Shown piece by piece: positions 13,086-21,454 of a stretch of DNA of 27,096 nt. The DNA comes from a virus. Numbering within the stretch: position 1 is the first letter of the stretch; each line of letters begins with the position of its first letter. Below the pieces are notes generated by a model. The model saw only the letters and a program-made list of their open reading frames with translations, was not told the DNA's origin and ran no database searches. Where the stretch lies: positions 1 through 27,096 of IMG/VR virus record IMGVR_UViG_3300009150_000008. One strand, 5' to 3'. Made by a program: the position numbers and the translations under genes.

Positions 13086-13916
13086 ATGGCAAAAGGAAAA
13101 GCTAAAGTTAATTACTTAGGGAGAGCCGGGGTTGTAATGCCCCAAACAGTGCCAAGTTGGGATTTTATTTATGAAGTTTCAAGTATAAGAAATCCCAAAT
13201 ATAATATTGGTGATAGGGTTGTACTTCCCGATGGTCGTACATTTTATTATTGTAAGTCGTCTAATCCCTGTGATACTTATAAGGCCAATGCCTTTTACAA
13301 CGCTATTCCTGCAACAGGTATTGATTACGCGTCTGTAGCGGCGGCTGCGGCTAAAGGTGCTAAATCTGTTGTGTTGGATAATGGGGCTGTTGTTGCACAA
13401 ACATTAGATGGTTTACGTGGTGGAACTATTGTTATAACTGAAGATGATAACGCTACTGTGCAGCAAAGAGGGATCATAGGTAATTCAGCAGCCGCAATAA
13501 GTGCTGAATGCACTATCTATCTTGATGCAGCCCTTACTGCTGCTATAACTACAGCAGCATGGTCTGCTTATTGTATGCCATCACAGTATTCTGCTGTCGA
13601 AAGAACAGGTACTCGTATTGAGGGTGGTACTTCTAAAGGTAGAGTTGGTTTTGTAGGTTATGCTGCTGCCGTAGTTAATGCTGCTAATTTATATCATTGG
13701 GAGCAAACTTGGGGTCCGATTGGAGCATCTACGTATGGTAATGTCGTTGGTAAACAACAGTATAAGCGAGAAGTTGTTTTCCGTTATGACGGTAATCTTA
13801 TTTCTCGTGGTACTGCTGGAATACTCGGATTAGAAGCACAGACCGCAGGATTCATCATGGACAATAATAAATTAGATAATGGTGCTACTGTGGTTATGTT
13901 GCAGATCGCTCCGTAA
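13086..13916 (+). CDS. Putative capsid decoration or minor head protein
   Basis: The gene follows the capsid gene by 32 bp behind GAGGAG. The 276-residue product is Ala/Gly-rich with a central alternating segment (GGTIVITEDDNATVQQRGIIGNS), suggesting beta structure, and a C-terminal part with GRVGFVGYAAAVVNAANLYHWEQ. There is no signal peptide. Position right after the major capsid protein and an apparently structural sequence suggest a head decoration protein. No family name can be supported. Confidence 0.7.
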   Translation: MAKGKAKVNYLGRAGVVMPQTVPSWDFIYEVSSIRNPKYNIGDRVVLPDGRTFYYCKSSNPCDTYKANAFYNAIPATGIDYASVAAAAAKGAKSVVLDNGAVVAQTLDGLRGGTIVITEDDNATVQQRGIIGNSAAAISAECTIYLDAALTAAITTAAWSAYCMPSQYSAVERTGTRIEGGTSKGRVGFVGYAAAVVNAANLYHWEQTWGPIGASTYGNVVGKQQYKREVVFRYDGNLISRGTAGILGLEAQTAGFIMDNNKLDNGATVVMLQIAP

Positions 13917-13922
13917 TTAACT

Positions 13923-13971
13923 GACCCGCAACTCGGAATCCCTTGAAAACGTGGGGATTCCGGGTCGGGTC
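13923..13971 (+). other. Long GC-rich hairpin between structural genes
   Basis: GACCCG (13923-13928) pairs with CGGGTC (13966-13971), and ACTCGGAATCCC (13931-13942) pairs with GGGATTCCGGGT (13954-13965), leaving a 2-nt bulge and an 11-nt loop. No T-run follows. The loop-side AAAACGTGGG (13947-13956) can instead pair with CCCACGTTTT (13976-13985) just before the next SD, so two exclusive folds exist. A transcript-stability or switching element is possible. Confidence 0.7.
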
Positions 13972-14000
13972 TTAACCCACGTTTTGAAAGGGAAAGTGAC

Positions 14001-14378
14001 ATGAAGAAATTTAAGTTAGATCTAAGTGCGTACGAAGTGACAGCACAAGTGCCTGTCACTAAGACAGTAGATGGTAAAGAAGTTCGGCAGCTTGAAGACA
14101 AAACCGAAACGTATCCGCTAAGGGAAAATATAAGCGTGTGGTTACGTTCTGTAGGTATCTTCAAATCAGCCGAAGACATCGCTGAGGCCGTTAGTGTGGC
14201 TAAACAGGTACGTGATTGCACAGAGGATTCACTCGAACTGGATGAGCGTGAGATGAGCGTGCTGAAGCAAGCCCTAAATAGGCTCGTTGAGTTGACATCA
14301 GAGGGCAAGGCTAATCTCGGTGGTGAGATCCACGAAGAAGCCATCGTAAGAATTGTAAAGGCAGAAGAGGTAAAGTAA
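14001..14378 (+). CDS. Hypothetical virion-block protein (125 aa)
   Basis: AAAGGG lies 8 nt before the ATG. The protein begins KKFKLDLSAYEV and continues with a charged, helical sequence that includes DGKEVRQLEDKTETYPLREN and a C-terminal helix-rich half (DEREMSVLKQALNRLVELT). There is no membrane span and no enzyme motif. It lies between the decoration-type gene and the head-tail adaptor, immediately after the strong hairpin. A minor assembly role is likely from position only. Confidence 0.65.
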   Translation: MKKFKLDLSAYEVTAQVPVTKTVDGKEVRQLEDKTETYPLRENISVWLRSVGIFKSAEDIAEAVSVAKQVRDCTEDSLELDEREMSVLKQALNRLVELTSEGKANLGGEIHEEAIVRIVKAEEVK

Positions 14379-14379
14379 A

Positions 14380-15456
14380 ATGGCAGAACCCAGTGGTGCA
14401 ACTACAATGCAAGATCTGATGTTGCGTGTGGCTGAGAAACTCAGTATAGCCGAGTATCTTTCTACTGGTCAGATTCATATTCCGGTAGATTCATACAACT
14501 TCAATCTGTGTAAACGATACATCAATAACGGCATCAAGATGTTCATGGCCGATGTTCCGCGTAAGGGTTGGCGTTGGATGCGTAGACTTATGACCGTGAC
14601 ATTCGATGCTGAAGGTGATGGAGATGACAACATCAGTTCTGATGCAGCCAGATACAAACTTGCTGAGAATTTCGGCGGTACTGTTGATGGTCCAATTAAA
14701 TATGATGCTGATACTGCTGTTGGAACTATTATCGAGTGGTGCGATGAATCAGTTATACGAGCACGAAGATCTCTTGCCGTGAATACTGGTATCCCAACGT
14801 TGGCTGCTATACGACCATATCAGCCGACAAGTGAAGCCCTATCTGCTACAAGGCAGTGGGAGATGATAGTTGATCCGGCACCCGGATCTGCTTATGTAGT
14901 GAAGTTTCCATATACACTTCACTTTGATAAAATGCAAATGGAAAGTGGAACAGCCACAAATGGTGCTGCAACTGCTATTAGTAATAGCAGTTTAGCCAAT
15001 CTTTATCCCGATGACACTTACAAAGATTGGAGAGTGACTGTAATTGGTGGTACTGGTCAAGGGGCTACAGCTATCGTAACCAGTTATGTAGGTGCTGATG
15101 GTGAGTTTTTTGTCGCTGATTGGCTTTTATCAGATGATACAACCCCGGCAGCGACTAATCCGGCATCTGGTAGTAAATACATAGTTGAACCAGTCGCTAA
15201 TCTTCAACCGGCAGGTCATCAATTCGATGATGCTATTGAGGCAGCATGTTTGGCCAGAACCGAGATGGAATCTCAGGATGAACATTTTGACACATTCTGG
15301 TCTGATTATTACCACAAGAAAGCATTACGTAATGCTTATGCAGTAGATCAACGGAGTGCACCGAGGAAACTCGGTCCGATGTTGAATGGTCCAGTCCGGC
15401 CTCGTGGTCGGAGTTGGACAGACACGCGGTTTGGAATAACCGCACCTAATTATTAA
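14380..15456 (+). CDS. Putative head-tail adaptor / tail accessory protein
   Basis: The 358-residue protein has a helical N-terminal part with QDLMLRVAEKLSIAEY and CKRYINNGIKMFMADVPRKGWRWM, and a C-terminal helix (DDAIEAACLARTEMESQDEHF), as in podovirus adaptor proteins below the portal. In between (about residues 195-270) is a beta-rich insert with GGTGQGATAIVTSY and GSKYIVEP, a small domain I know from other phage virion proteins. Position after the head genes fits. Exact family assignment is inference. Confidence 0.65.
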   Translation: MAEPSGATTMQDLMLRVAEKLSIAEYLSTGQIHIPVDSYNFNLCKRYINNGIKMFMADVPRKGWRWMRRLMTVTFDAEGDGDDNISSDAARYKLAENFGGTVDGPIKYDADTAVGTIIEWCDESVIRARRSLAVNTGIPTLAAIRPYQPTSEALSATRQWEMIVDPAPGSAYVVKFPYTLHFDKMQMESGTATNGAATAISNSSLANLYPDDTYKDWRVTVIGGTGQGATAIVTSYVGADGEFFVADWLLSDDTTPAATNPASGSKYIVEPVANLQPAGHQFDDAIEAACLARTEMESQDEHFDTFWSDYYHKKALRNAYAVDQRSAPRKLGPMLNGPVRPRGRSWTDTRFGITAPNY

Positions 15457-15509
15457 TATGTAACCCGTTTAGGGCAATGGCCTTTCGGGAAAGTAAAAAG
15501 GAGAACAAG

Positions 15510-16004
15510 ATGGCGAACAATAGAGCTTTCTTAACCCATGATATTGAAAATTCACTCGAAGATGGTGAAGGTAAAATTGCAGGTAGAATCTATGACAAAA
15601 TCATAACCCTTACTAATGCAGAACTTAAAGCCCTAAACACTACAGCAAAAGAACTTGTAGCTGCACCAGGAGCAGGTAGATTCATTGAATTTGTGAGTGC
15701 TGTATTACACTTAGAAGCCGGTTCGGAAGTTTTAACAGAATCAGCAGATAATTTAGATATTGAATATGATGATGGTACAGGTGCCGCAGTTTGTACTACG
15801 ATTGAATGTACTAATTTTATCGATCAGGCTGTTGATCAAGTTATGCTTGCTATCGCTCTCGTACTTGCGGGTTCGACTACAGCATCATCAACGGTCAGCA
15901 AAAATCTTGTATTACTTAGTAATGAAGGAGATTTTGCGGGTAATGCAAGTGCTGATGCTGTGCTAAAAATAAAGGTAATGTACCGTATCCACGATTTTAA
16001 TTGA
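15510..16004 (+). CDS. Putative minor capsid / spike-like structural protein
   Basis: The start at ATG 15510 has AAGGAG 7 nt upstream; an in-frame ATG at 15477 has no SD. The 164-residue product has the pattern LTNAELKALNTTAKELVAAPGAGRFIEF, which I know from small phage structural proteins with a beta sandwich that begins with a PGAGK/R strand, then TIECTNFIDQAVDQVMLA. It is the last gene before the terminator at 16052. Function inferred as capsid decoration or vertex protein. Confidence 0.65.
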   Translation: MANNRAFLTHDIENSLEDGEGKIAGRIYDKIITLTNAELKALNTTAKELVAAPGAGRFIEFVSAVLHLEAGSEVLTESADNLDIEYDDGTGAAVCTTIECTNFIDQAVDQVMLAIALVLAGSTTASSTVSKNLVLLSNEGDFAGNASADAVLKIKVMYRIHDFN

Positions 16005-16051
16005 TACTACTGCCCCTGTCATCAGGATGAGTGACATGCAGATTATACCCC

Positions 16052-16090
16052 TGGGGCGGTGAACGTTTGAATGGAATCCGCCCCATTTTT
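16052..16090 (+). terminator. Rho-independent terminator between head and tail genes
   Basis: TGGGGCGG (16052-16059) pairs perfectly with CCGCCCCA (16078-16085) around an 18-nt loop. Five Ts follow at once (16086-16090). The next gene starts 11 bp downstream with no clear promoter between, so readthrough or antitermination would set tail-gene expression. Confidence 0.8.
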
Positions 16091-16101
16091 GGAATTATAA
16101 G

Positions 16102-16323
16102 ATGGACTTGCTATTCCCTCATAAAGGTTTTCATAAAGGCCTTGGTGCCGAGAAACAACCAGCCGGAACTACTCCCTGGATTCAGAATATGAGAGTAATA
16201 GATTGCCAGGACAATAGATTCCGAGGTGGTCAGCGTCCAGGTTTACAGAAAGCATATACTGATTTGATTGGTGGACTTGCTTCACCAATAGTAGTTTTAA
16301 CTTATATTACGATTGTTGATTAA
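16102..16323 (+). CDS. N-terminal fragment of a tail propeller protein (split gene)
   Basis: The 73-residue ORF begins LFPHKGFHKGLGAEKQPAGT and contains TTPWIQNMRVIDCQDNRFRGGQRPGL. I know this as the N-terminus of 600-700-residue beta-propeller tail proteins of podovirus-like phages, where a conserved RGGxRPGL is followed by a propeller. Here the frame stops at TAA 16321 after LTYITIVD. The remainder lies in the next ORF, whose ATG comes one base after this stop. It may be a true two-chain protein or a gene broken by a domain insertion. GGAA lies 8 nt before the start. Confidence 0.7.
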   Translation: MDLLFPHKGFHKGLGAEKQPAGTTPWIQNMRVIDCQDNRFRGGQRPGLQKAYTDLIGGLASPIVVLTYITIVD

Positions 16324-16324
16324 C

Positions 16325-18466
16325 ATGGCAGCAACACTTCGAGATAATTTTACTGGCGATACAGCAGACGGTACTGCAATTATGAATGCAGCGAATGATT
16401 GGGCCGGGCAATCGTTCACCACTACTATTGCTTATAGTCTAACTCGTATTGATGTATATCTTGCCAAAGGTGTAGGCGATGATGTTGGAGATATTACAGT
16501 TGCGTTATACGCGGTTGATGGAAGTGGACATCCCGCTGGAAGTGCTTTGGCAAGTGGAATCATAGCTAATGCCGTTATTACAGAAGCCGGTACTTATACT
16601 TGGAATGAATGTACACTTGATTCAGCAGTTAATCTTTCTAATAATACAAAGTATTGCATTGTAGTTCATGGGGGAGTAGCTCTCGATACCAATACACTTT
16701 ATTGGCCTTTTCACGATGATGGACTTGGATTAAGTGCATTTGCGGGTGGTGATGCAGAATGGAGTACGACAGGTGGTGTACCTGGTGGTTGGAGTACAGA
16801 TGATACCAGCGATTTTTTATTCAAATGTTGGGGTGACACTGCCCCACCATCTGATAAAACTTATACTAAAAGACTTATTGCCATAGGCAATCATGAAGTT
16901 TGGCATGAAGTTGCTGCCGGGGACATGGATGAATTAACAGATGCTAATGCACAAATAAACACTTCAAACAAAATGAATGTTTGTGTAGCATTTCAGAAAT
17001 TATTCATAGCCAATGAAGGTAATCTCAAAGTTGCTGATTTTGTTAATATAAAATTATCTACTGCTGATATTTCATCAGGAGCTAATTTACCACCAGATAG
17101 GGGCACTATACTTACTGGTGGGACATCCCTTGCTACAATGATTGTAGACTATATTGATGCTATCAATGGTACTACTCTTGTTTATGGTAAAAGGACATCA
17201 TCAGCTACATTTGTAGATACTGAAACAGTTACAGGTACTAATCCAGCCGGAAGTCCTTATGTTGGTGGTGTTTCATTTGTGCTTGATGCGGATGAAGATG
17301 CACCCCCACATTGGTATGATTGGACTGTATATGGTGCTGATGCTACTAATTTTGGTGCCATGCCATCAGAAGCTTATCTCGTATGTAATTTTATGGGTTG
17401 CTTAACACTATCCGGCCACTCAAAATATCCACATCAATGGTATATGTCACGACAAAGTAATCCGTTTGATTGGTTATATGCACAAGATGATGCTCAATCT
17501 GCTGTAGCTGGTAATGATGCCGATGCTGGTGAAGTTGGTGATGTGATCAAAGTCAATATACCATACAAGGATGATTATATAGTTCATGGTTGTGCTAATG
17601 AACTTTGGTATATGACTGGGCACCCATGTGCGGGCGGTACTATAATCGAACTTGATCTTACTACAGGTATTCTCGGAGATAGGGCATTTTGTTGGGATGA
17701 TGCTGGGAATCTTTATTTGATGTGTTCAGTAGGTTTGTTGAAAATACCACCTGGATTTGGCCAACCAGAAAATATTACTATAGAACTATGGCCGGACTTT
17801 ATTACAGATCTTGCTTTTGATTCTTCATTGCATAGGATAACATTGGCGTTTAATCCCGAAGATCGTGGTATTCATATCTTCAAAACTACATTAGTTGATG
17901 GAGTTAGTTCTGCCTGGTGGTATGATCTTCGCACTAATGGATTATTTCCCGATAGCTATGCGGCTGCTCATGGTGCATTCTCTGCTATTTATTATAAATC
18001 AGAAAGTCCAACATATAGAAAATTATTAGTTGGTTGTAATGATGGTTATATTAGATTCTGGGATAGGACAGCAGAAAACGATGATAGTACAGCAATAGAT
18101 AGTTATGTTGGGTTCGCACCATTATCACTAAGCACACATCCGAGAAAAGACGGTATAATTAAAAATATAGATCTTATAACAGCCGGTGGTGCATTAGGTG
18201 GTACTTATCAATCTGATTCAGATGATGTGCTTTGTAGTGTTCATATAGCAAGAACAGCAGAACAGATCATCGAGAAACTTAGAAGCGGTACAACTGCTGC
18301 ATATACTAAAACATTTACAGCACCGGGTTACCAAAAAGGCAATTTAGATCGTAGATCGATACGTGGTCAGTGGGCAGGTATAGTTCTAAGTAATAATACT
18401 GCTGATGAATCATGGTCTATGGAACGACTTATAATTGATACAAAAGAAACAGGAAGGAGTTTATAA
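16325..18466 (+). CDS. Tail propeller protein, C-terminal portion with added lectin-like domain
   Basis: From ATG 16325 the product has 713 residues. Residues about 1-175 form a separate domain: AGQSFTTTIAYSLTRIDVYL, ALYAVDGSGHPAGSALASG, LSNNTKYCIVV, a beta-sandwich pattern seen in 'choice-of-anchor R' surface domains. From KTYTKRLIAIGNHEVW on, the chain resumes a propeller-like series (FQKLFIANEGNLKVADF, HQWYMSRQSNPFDWLYAQ, DDYIVHGCANELWYMTG). It ends with a beta region. No SD precedes the ATG, so translation probably depends on termination of the 16102 ORF, one base upstream. Expected role: a virion tail or stopper protein. Confidence 0.75.
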   Translation: MAATLRDNFTGDTADGTAIMNAANDWAGQSFTTTIAYSLTRIDVYLAKGVGDDVGDITVALYAVDGSGHPAGSALASGIIANAVITEAGTYTWNECTLDSAVNLSNNTKYCIVVHGGVALDTNTLYWPFHDDGLGLSAFAGGDAEWSTTGGVPGGWSTDDTSDFLFKCWGDTAPPSDKTYTKRLIAIGNHEVWHEVAAGDMDELTDANAQINTSNKMNVCVAFQKLFIANEGNLKVADFVNIKLSTADISSGANLPPDRGTILTGGTSLATMIVDYIDAINGTTLVYGKRTSSATFVDTETVTGTNPAGSPYVGGVSFVLDADEDAPPHWYDWTVYGADATNFGAMPSEAYLVCNFMGCLTLSGHSKYPHQWYMSRQSNPFDWLYAQDDAQSAVAGNDADAGEVGDVIKVNIPYKDDYIVHGCANELWYMTGHPCAGGTIIELDLTTGILGDRAFCWDDAGNLYLMCSVGLLKIPPGFGQPENITIELWPDFITDLAFDSSLHRITLAFNPEDRGIHIFKTTLVDGVSSAWWYDLRTNGLFPDSYAAAHGAFSAIYYKSESPTYRKLLVGCNDGYIRFWDRTAENDDSTAIDSYVGFAPLSLSTHPRKDGIIKNIDLITAGGALGGTYQSDSDDVLCSVHIARTAEQIIEKLRSGTTAAYTKTFTAPGYQKGNLDRRSIRGQWAGIVLSNNTADESWSMERLIIDTKETGRSL

Positions 18467-19296
18467 TGGCCGAAGATCCTATGGCTATGTATAGGCAAAC
18501 TTTAGAACGTTTATCTACTGGTGGTAAAACATTGGAAGCTGATCTGGCAGATATAGAAGCTGGTAAAAGAACTGCTGTGGCTGGTGGGCAACAAGCACTT
18601 ATTGGTGCTGGTCTTGGTGGTACTACAGTAACGGGTGCTGTACCATTAGCAGCAGAGAAAACTGCTGGCCGAGCACGATTAAGAGCACGCGGTGGTGCTG
18701 AGAGTAGATATATGATTGCACTCATGTCATTCGCTAATTTGGCTGAGGCATCACGACAACAAGAATTGAATAGGCGAATGTCATATAAAACAAGTTTGAT
18801 GGGTGCCCAGACACAATTACAAATGGCAGGTCGGCCTGCTGGTGGAACGATGCAAGCACCTGTAAGAACTTATGGTGGTACATTTGGTGCCAGTAGTTTC
18901 CCTGATATGTTTGATCCTTTTGGTCTTAAAACACCTGGTGCTGGCGGACAAGCACAACAGTTTCCGTCTTTGTATGGTCAAGCAGGACAACAAGCACCGA
19001 GTTTAATGGGTGGTGCTGGTGCTACAGCAGATACACCATGGCCGACACCTGCACAAGGATTTTGGGGAGCATCTGAACAATGGAGAGGTGAACAACCTGG
19101 GTGGGTGACTGGAACGGGTACTGTTGAAGGACAAGCAAAACAAGCAGTAACAGCAGGTTTGCCACCATCAGCACAAGGTAAACCTCAAGTAGATACAACA
19201 GGTTGGTCAGAAGCCGAAAAGAGAGCTTGGGCAAATTATGTGCCAGGAGTGAGTGGTTATAATGTTGCCGCAGCGAAAGCACAGGGAAGAGCATAA
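18466..19296 (+). CDS. Gly/Ala/Gln-rich putative internal virion or tail protein
   Basis: The start overlaps the upstream stop (TAATG), with AAGGAG 8 nt before. The first half is helical (MYRQTLERLSTGGKTLEADL, then SRYMIALMSFANLAEASRQQ) with an Ala/Gly segment between (GAGLGGTTVTGAVPLAAEKT). The second half is low-complexity Gly, Ala, Gln and Pro with several Trp. This resembles small ejection proteins placed between tail and internal core genes of podoviruses. Assignment by position; no family motif is seen. Confidence 0.6.
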   Translation: MAEDPMAMYRQTLERLSTGGKTLEADLADIEAGKRTAVAGGQQALIGAGLGGTTVTGAVPLAAEKTAGRARLRARGGAESRYMIALMSFANLAEASRQQELNRRMSYKTSLMGAQTQLQMAGRPAGGTMQAPVRTYGGTFGASSFPDMFDPFGLKTPGAGGQAQQFPSLYGQAGQQAPSLMGGAGATADTPWPTPAQGFWGASEQWRGEQPGWVTGTGTVEGQAKQAVTAGLPPSAQGKPQVDTTGWSEAEKRAWANYVPGVSGYNVAAAKAQGRA

Positions 19297-21446
19297 TGAC
19301 GCTTGAGGTGCCATCAGTAAGAAAAGATGATTGGACTCGACTTAGGATTATTATTGATAAACTCAAACATAATAGTTTGGGTGTCAATTCACATCCTAAA
19401 TTCGCCGGACTCGCTCTAACTGATTTAACCGCATCTGCATTAATTGGTATTAATGCAAGTAAAATATTTGAATCAGTGACTATTGGTTCAAGTTTAGATT
19501 ATACCCGACCAACACTTGATACAATTCAAGATATTCGTACAACCGCAAGTCCGATATTTGCTGGTTTGATTTTCGATGGTGCTGAATTTACATTATATAG
19601 TACATCTTTAACTAAAAATGTAGTAGTATATACGGGCGATGGGGATGTAACAATACCAAATGGTATTATTACTGCAGGTAATTATACCGCAGTTTATCGT
19701 CTTACAGCTTGTGCAACTTATGCGGGAGAATTAGATTTTACTGCCGCCGATAAAAAGTTAGATGTAGAAGATAACGCTGTTGTTAGTCAAGATTATTCTG
19801 TTGATGCTGGTCCTACATTTGGTGGAATAAAATTAGGTAATGCGGGTTTACATTTACTCGAAAATGCCGACCCAGCAACTCATTATTTAATTATTGCACC
19901 TGGCTCAGCTTTATCAGCAAACAGAGTTTTATCGTTAATAACTGGTGATGCCGCAAGAGTTATAACATTATTAGGAAATCCAACATTGGCTGATTGGTTT
20001 GACCAAAGTGTAAAAGTCGCTGCAACGCCAACACTTGCCAGTTTGAATCTTACTACCAACACTGGTCTTTTATTAGTAGATGGCACAACTTTTCTTGCAG
20101 ATGATGGAACAAGGAATTTGTTTTTAGGTGCTGATGTTTTTGATAATGATAGTGGAAGTTATAATATAGGAATAGGTTTCGAGGCCGGAAAAAATAATGA
20201 TACTACTGGTGTGGGAGAAGAAGGTGATGCCAGTATTTATATTGGGTACAGGGCAGGATACGGGGGGACAGGAGGAACGGATAATACAGGATACGGAAAT
20301 ATTGCTATTGGGTCAGCAAGTCTCTATCTTAATACATCGGGGTATCATAATGTGGGAATAGGGAGGTCATCTCTTTATGATAATACTACTGGTGACTTTA
20401 ATATGGCAATCGGTGCTTATGCCTGCAAAAGTAATCTAATAGGCGACCGAAATGTTGCTATTGGTTTTCAAACACTATATTATAATGAAGACGGTTTTGA
20501 TAATACTGCTATAGGTGAAGCTGCTGGAAGGGGAACATCGGGACAATCTCAATGGTGGAATGTTCTTATAGGAAGAAAAGCAGGCTATTCAATCCAAGCT
20601 GCACACGGAAACGTTTGCATTGGCTACCAATCAGGTCAAAATCTCACAGCGGGTGATTACAATATTTTCGTTGGCTTTAATTCTGGTTATCGACAAACTA
20701 CTTTAGGCAACCTGTTTATTGTTGACAATTTGCAAAGAGCAGATGCAGCTACAGAAATAACTAATGCTATTCTTTACGGTGTTATGGCTGCTACACCTGC
20801 TGCTCAATCTCTTAGAATCAATGCAGAAGTTACTGTTACTGATGGTTTAATACTTGATAAAACATCAGGTAGCGGAATTAAAGTTGATTTAAGTGCTCCC
20901 ACTTTTGGATGGAGAGACCTTAAAGGAAAAATAACTAATAGCAAGGGTGCAACTAAACCCTCAGAGATAACTTATAGAGAAGGCATAACTCAATTTCAAT
21001 TTGGTGCTGGAGATGATGCTGGGCTTGAATATCATATACCTCATGATTATGTTCCAGGAACAGATATACATCTTCATGTTCACTGGTCGCATATTTCAGG
21101 TGCAGTAACAGGTGGAAACGTGGTCTTCACTTATGAAATAACTTATTGCAAAGGTCACAATCAGGCAGCATTTCCAGCGACAGTAACAGGAACTATAATA
21201 GGAACTGCATCAGCTACACAATATAAGCATATAATAAGTGAAGGACAAATATCTATCAGTACAGGCTCAGGAACACAAATAGATACAGATGATTTAGAAC
21301 CTGATGGATTGGTTTTATGCAGAATAGAAATGACAACAAACAATATGACAGGAGCAACACCAGACCCATTTATACATGAAGTTGATGTTCATTATCAGTC
21401 AACTAATTTAGGAACAAAACAAAAAGCACCAGACTTCTATACATAG
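19296..21446 (+). CDS. Tail fibre with YadA-head-like repeats and beta C-terminal domain
   Basis: The 716-residue protein binds the host surface by inference. Residues 78-92, 164-180 and 237-253 carry three copies of a spacer motif like TTASPIFAGL. Residues about 273-476 hold about ten repeats of the form N-x-x-I-G-x-x-(A/S)-x (NIGIGFEAG, NIAIGSASL, NVAIGFQTL, NTAIGEAAG), as in trimeric adhesin left-handed beta-roll heads. Residues 534-716 form a C-terminal domain with FGWRDLKGKI, YHIPHDYVPGTDIHLHVHWS and GNVVFTYEITYCKG, which I know from environmental phage tail fibres. The start overlaps the upstream stop as TAATG. Confidence 0.85.
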   Translation: MTLEVPSVRKDDWTRLRIIIDKLKHNSLGVNSHPKFAGLALTDLTASALIGINASKIFESVTIGSSLDYTRPTLDTIQDIRTTASPIFAGLIFDGAEFTLYSTSLTKNVVVYTGDGDVTIPNGIITAGNYTAVYRLTACATYAGELDFTAADKKLDVEDNAVVSQDYSVDAGPTFGGIKLGNAGLHLLENADPATHYLIIAPGSALSANRVLSLITGDAARVITLLGNPTLADWFDQSVKVAATPTLASLNLTTNTGLLLVDGTTFLADDGTRNLFLGADVFDNDSGSYNIGIGFEAGKNNDTTGVGEEGDASIYIGYRAGYGGTGGTDNTGYGNIAIGSASLYLNTSGYHNVGIGRSSLYDNTTGDFNMAIGAYACKSNLIGDRNVAIGFQTLYYNEDGFDNTAIGEAAGRGTSGQSQWWNVLIGRKAGYSIQAAHGNVCIGYQSGQNLTAGDYNIFVGFNSGYRQTTLGNLFIVDNLQRADAATEITNAILYGVMAATPAAQSLRINAEVTVTDGLILDKTSGSGIKVDLSAPTFGWRDLKGKITNSKGATKPSEITYREGITQFQFGAGDDAGLEYHIPHDYVPGTDIHLHVHWSHISGAVTGGNVVFTYEITYCKGHNQAAFPATVTGTIIGTASATQYKHIISEGQISISTGSGTQIDTDDLEPDGLVLCRIEMTTNNMTGATPDPFIHEVDVHYQSTNLGTKQKAPDFYT

Positions 21447-21454
21447 GAGATAAA

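Noticed and set aside
13784-14401. 205-aa minus-strand ORF rich in Ser
   Set aside because: It is antisense across two genes and the long hairpin; no SD, low-complexity shadow composition.
16311-16327. Programmed +1 frameshift joining the two tail ORFs
   Set aside because: GTT-GAT-TAA is not a known slippery site; reinitiation at the ATG one base after the stop, or an assembly indel, is simpler.
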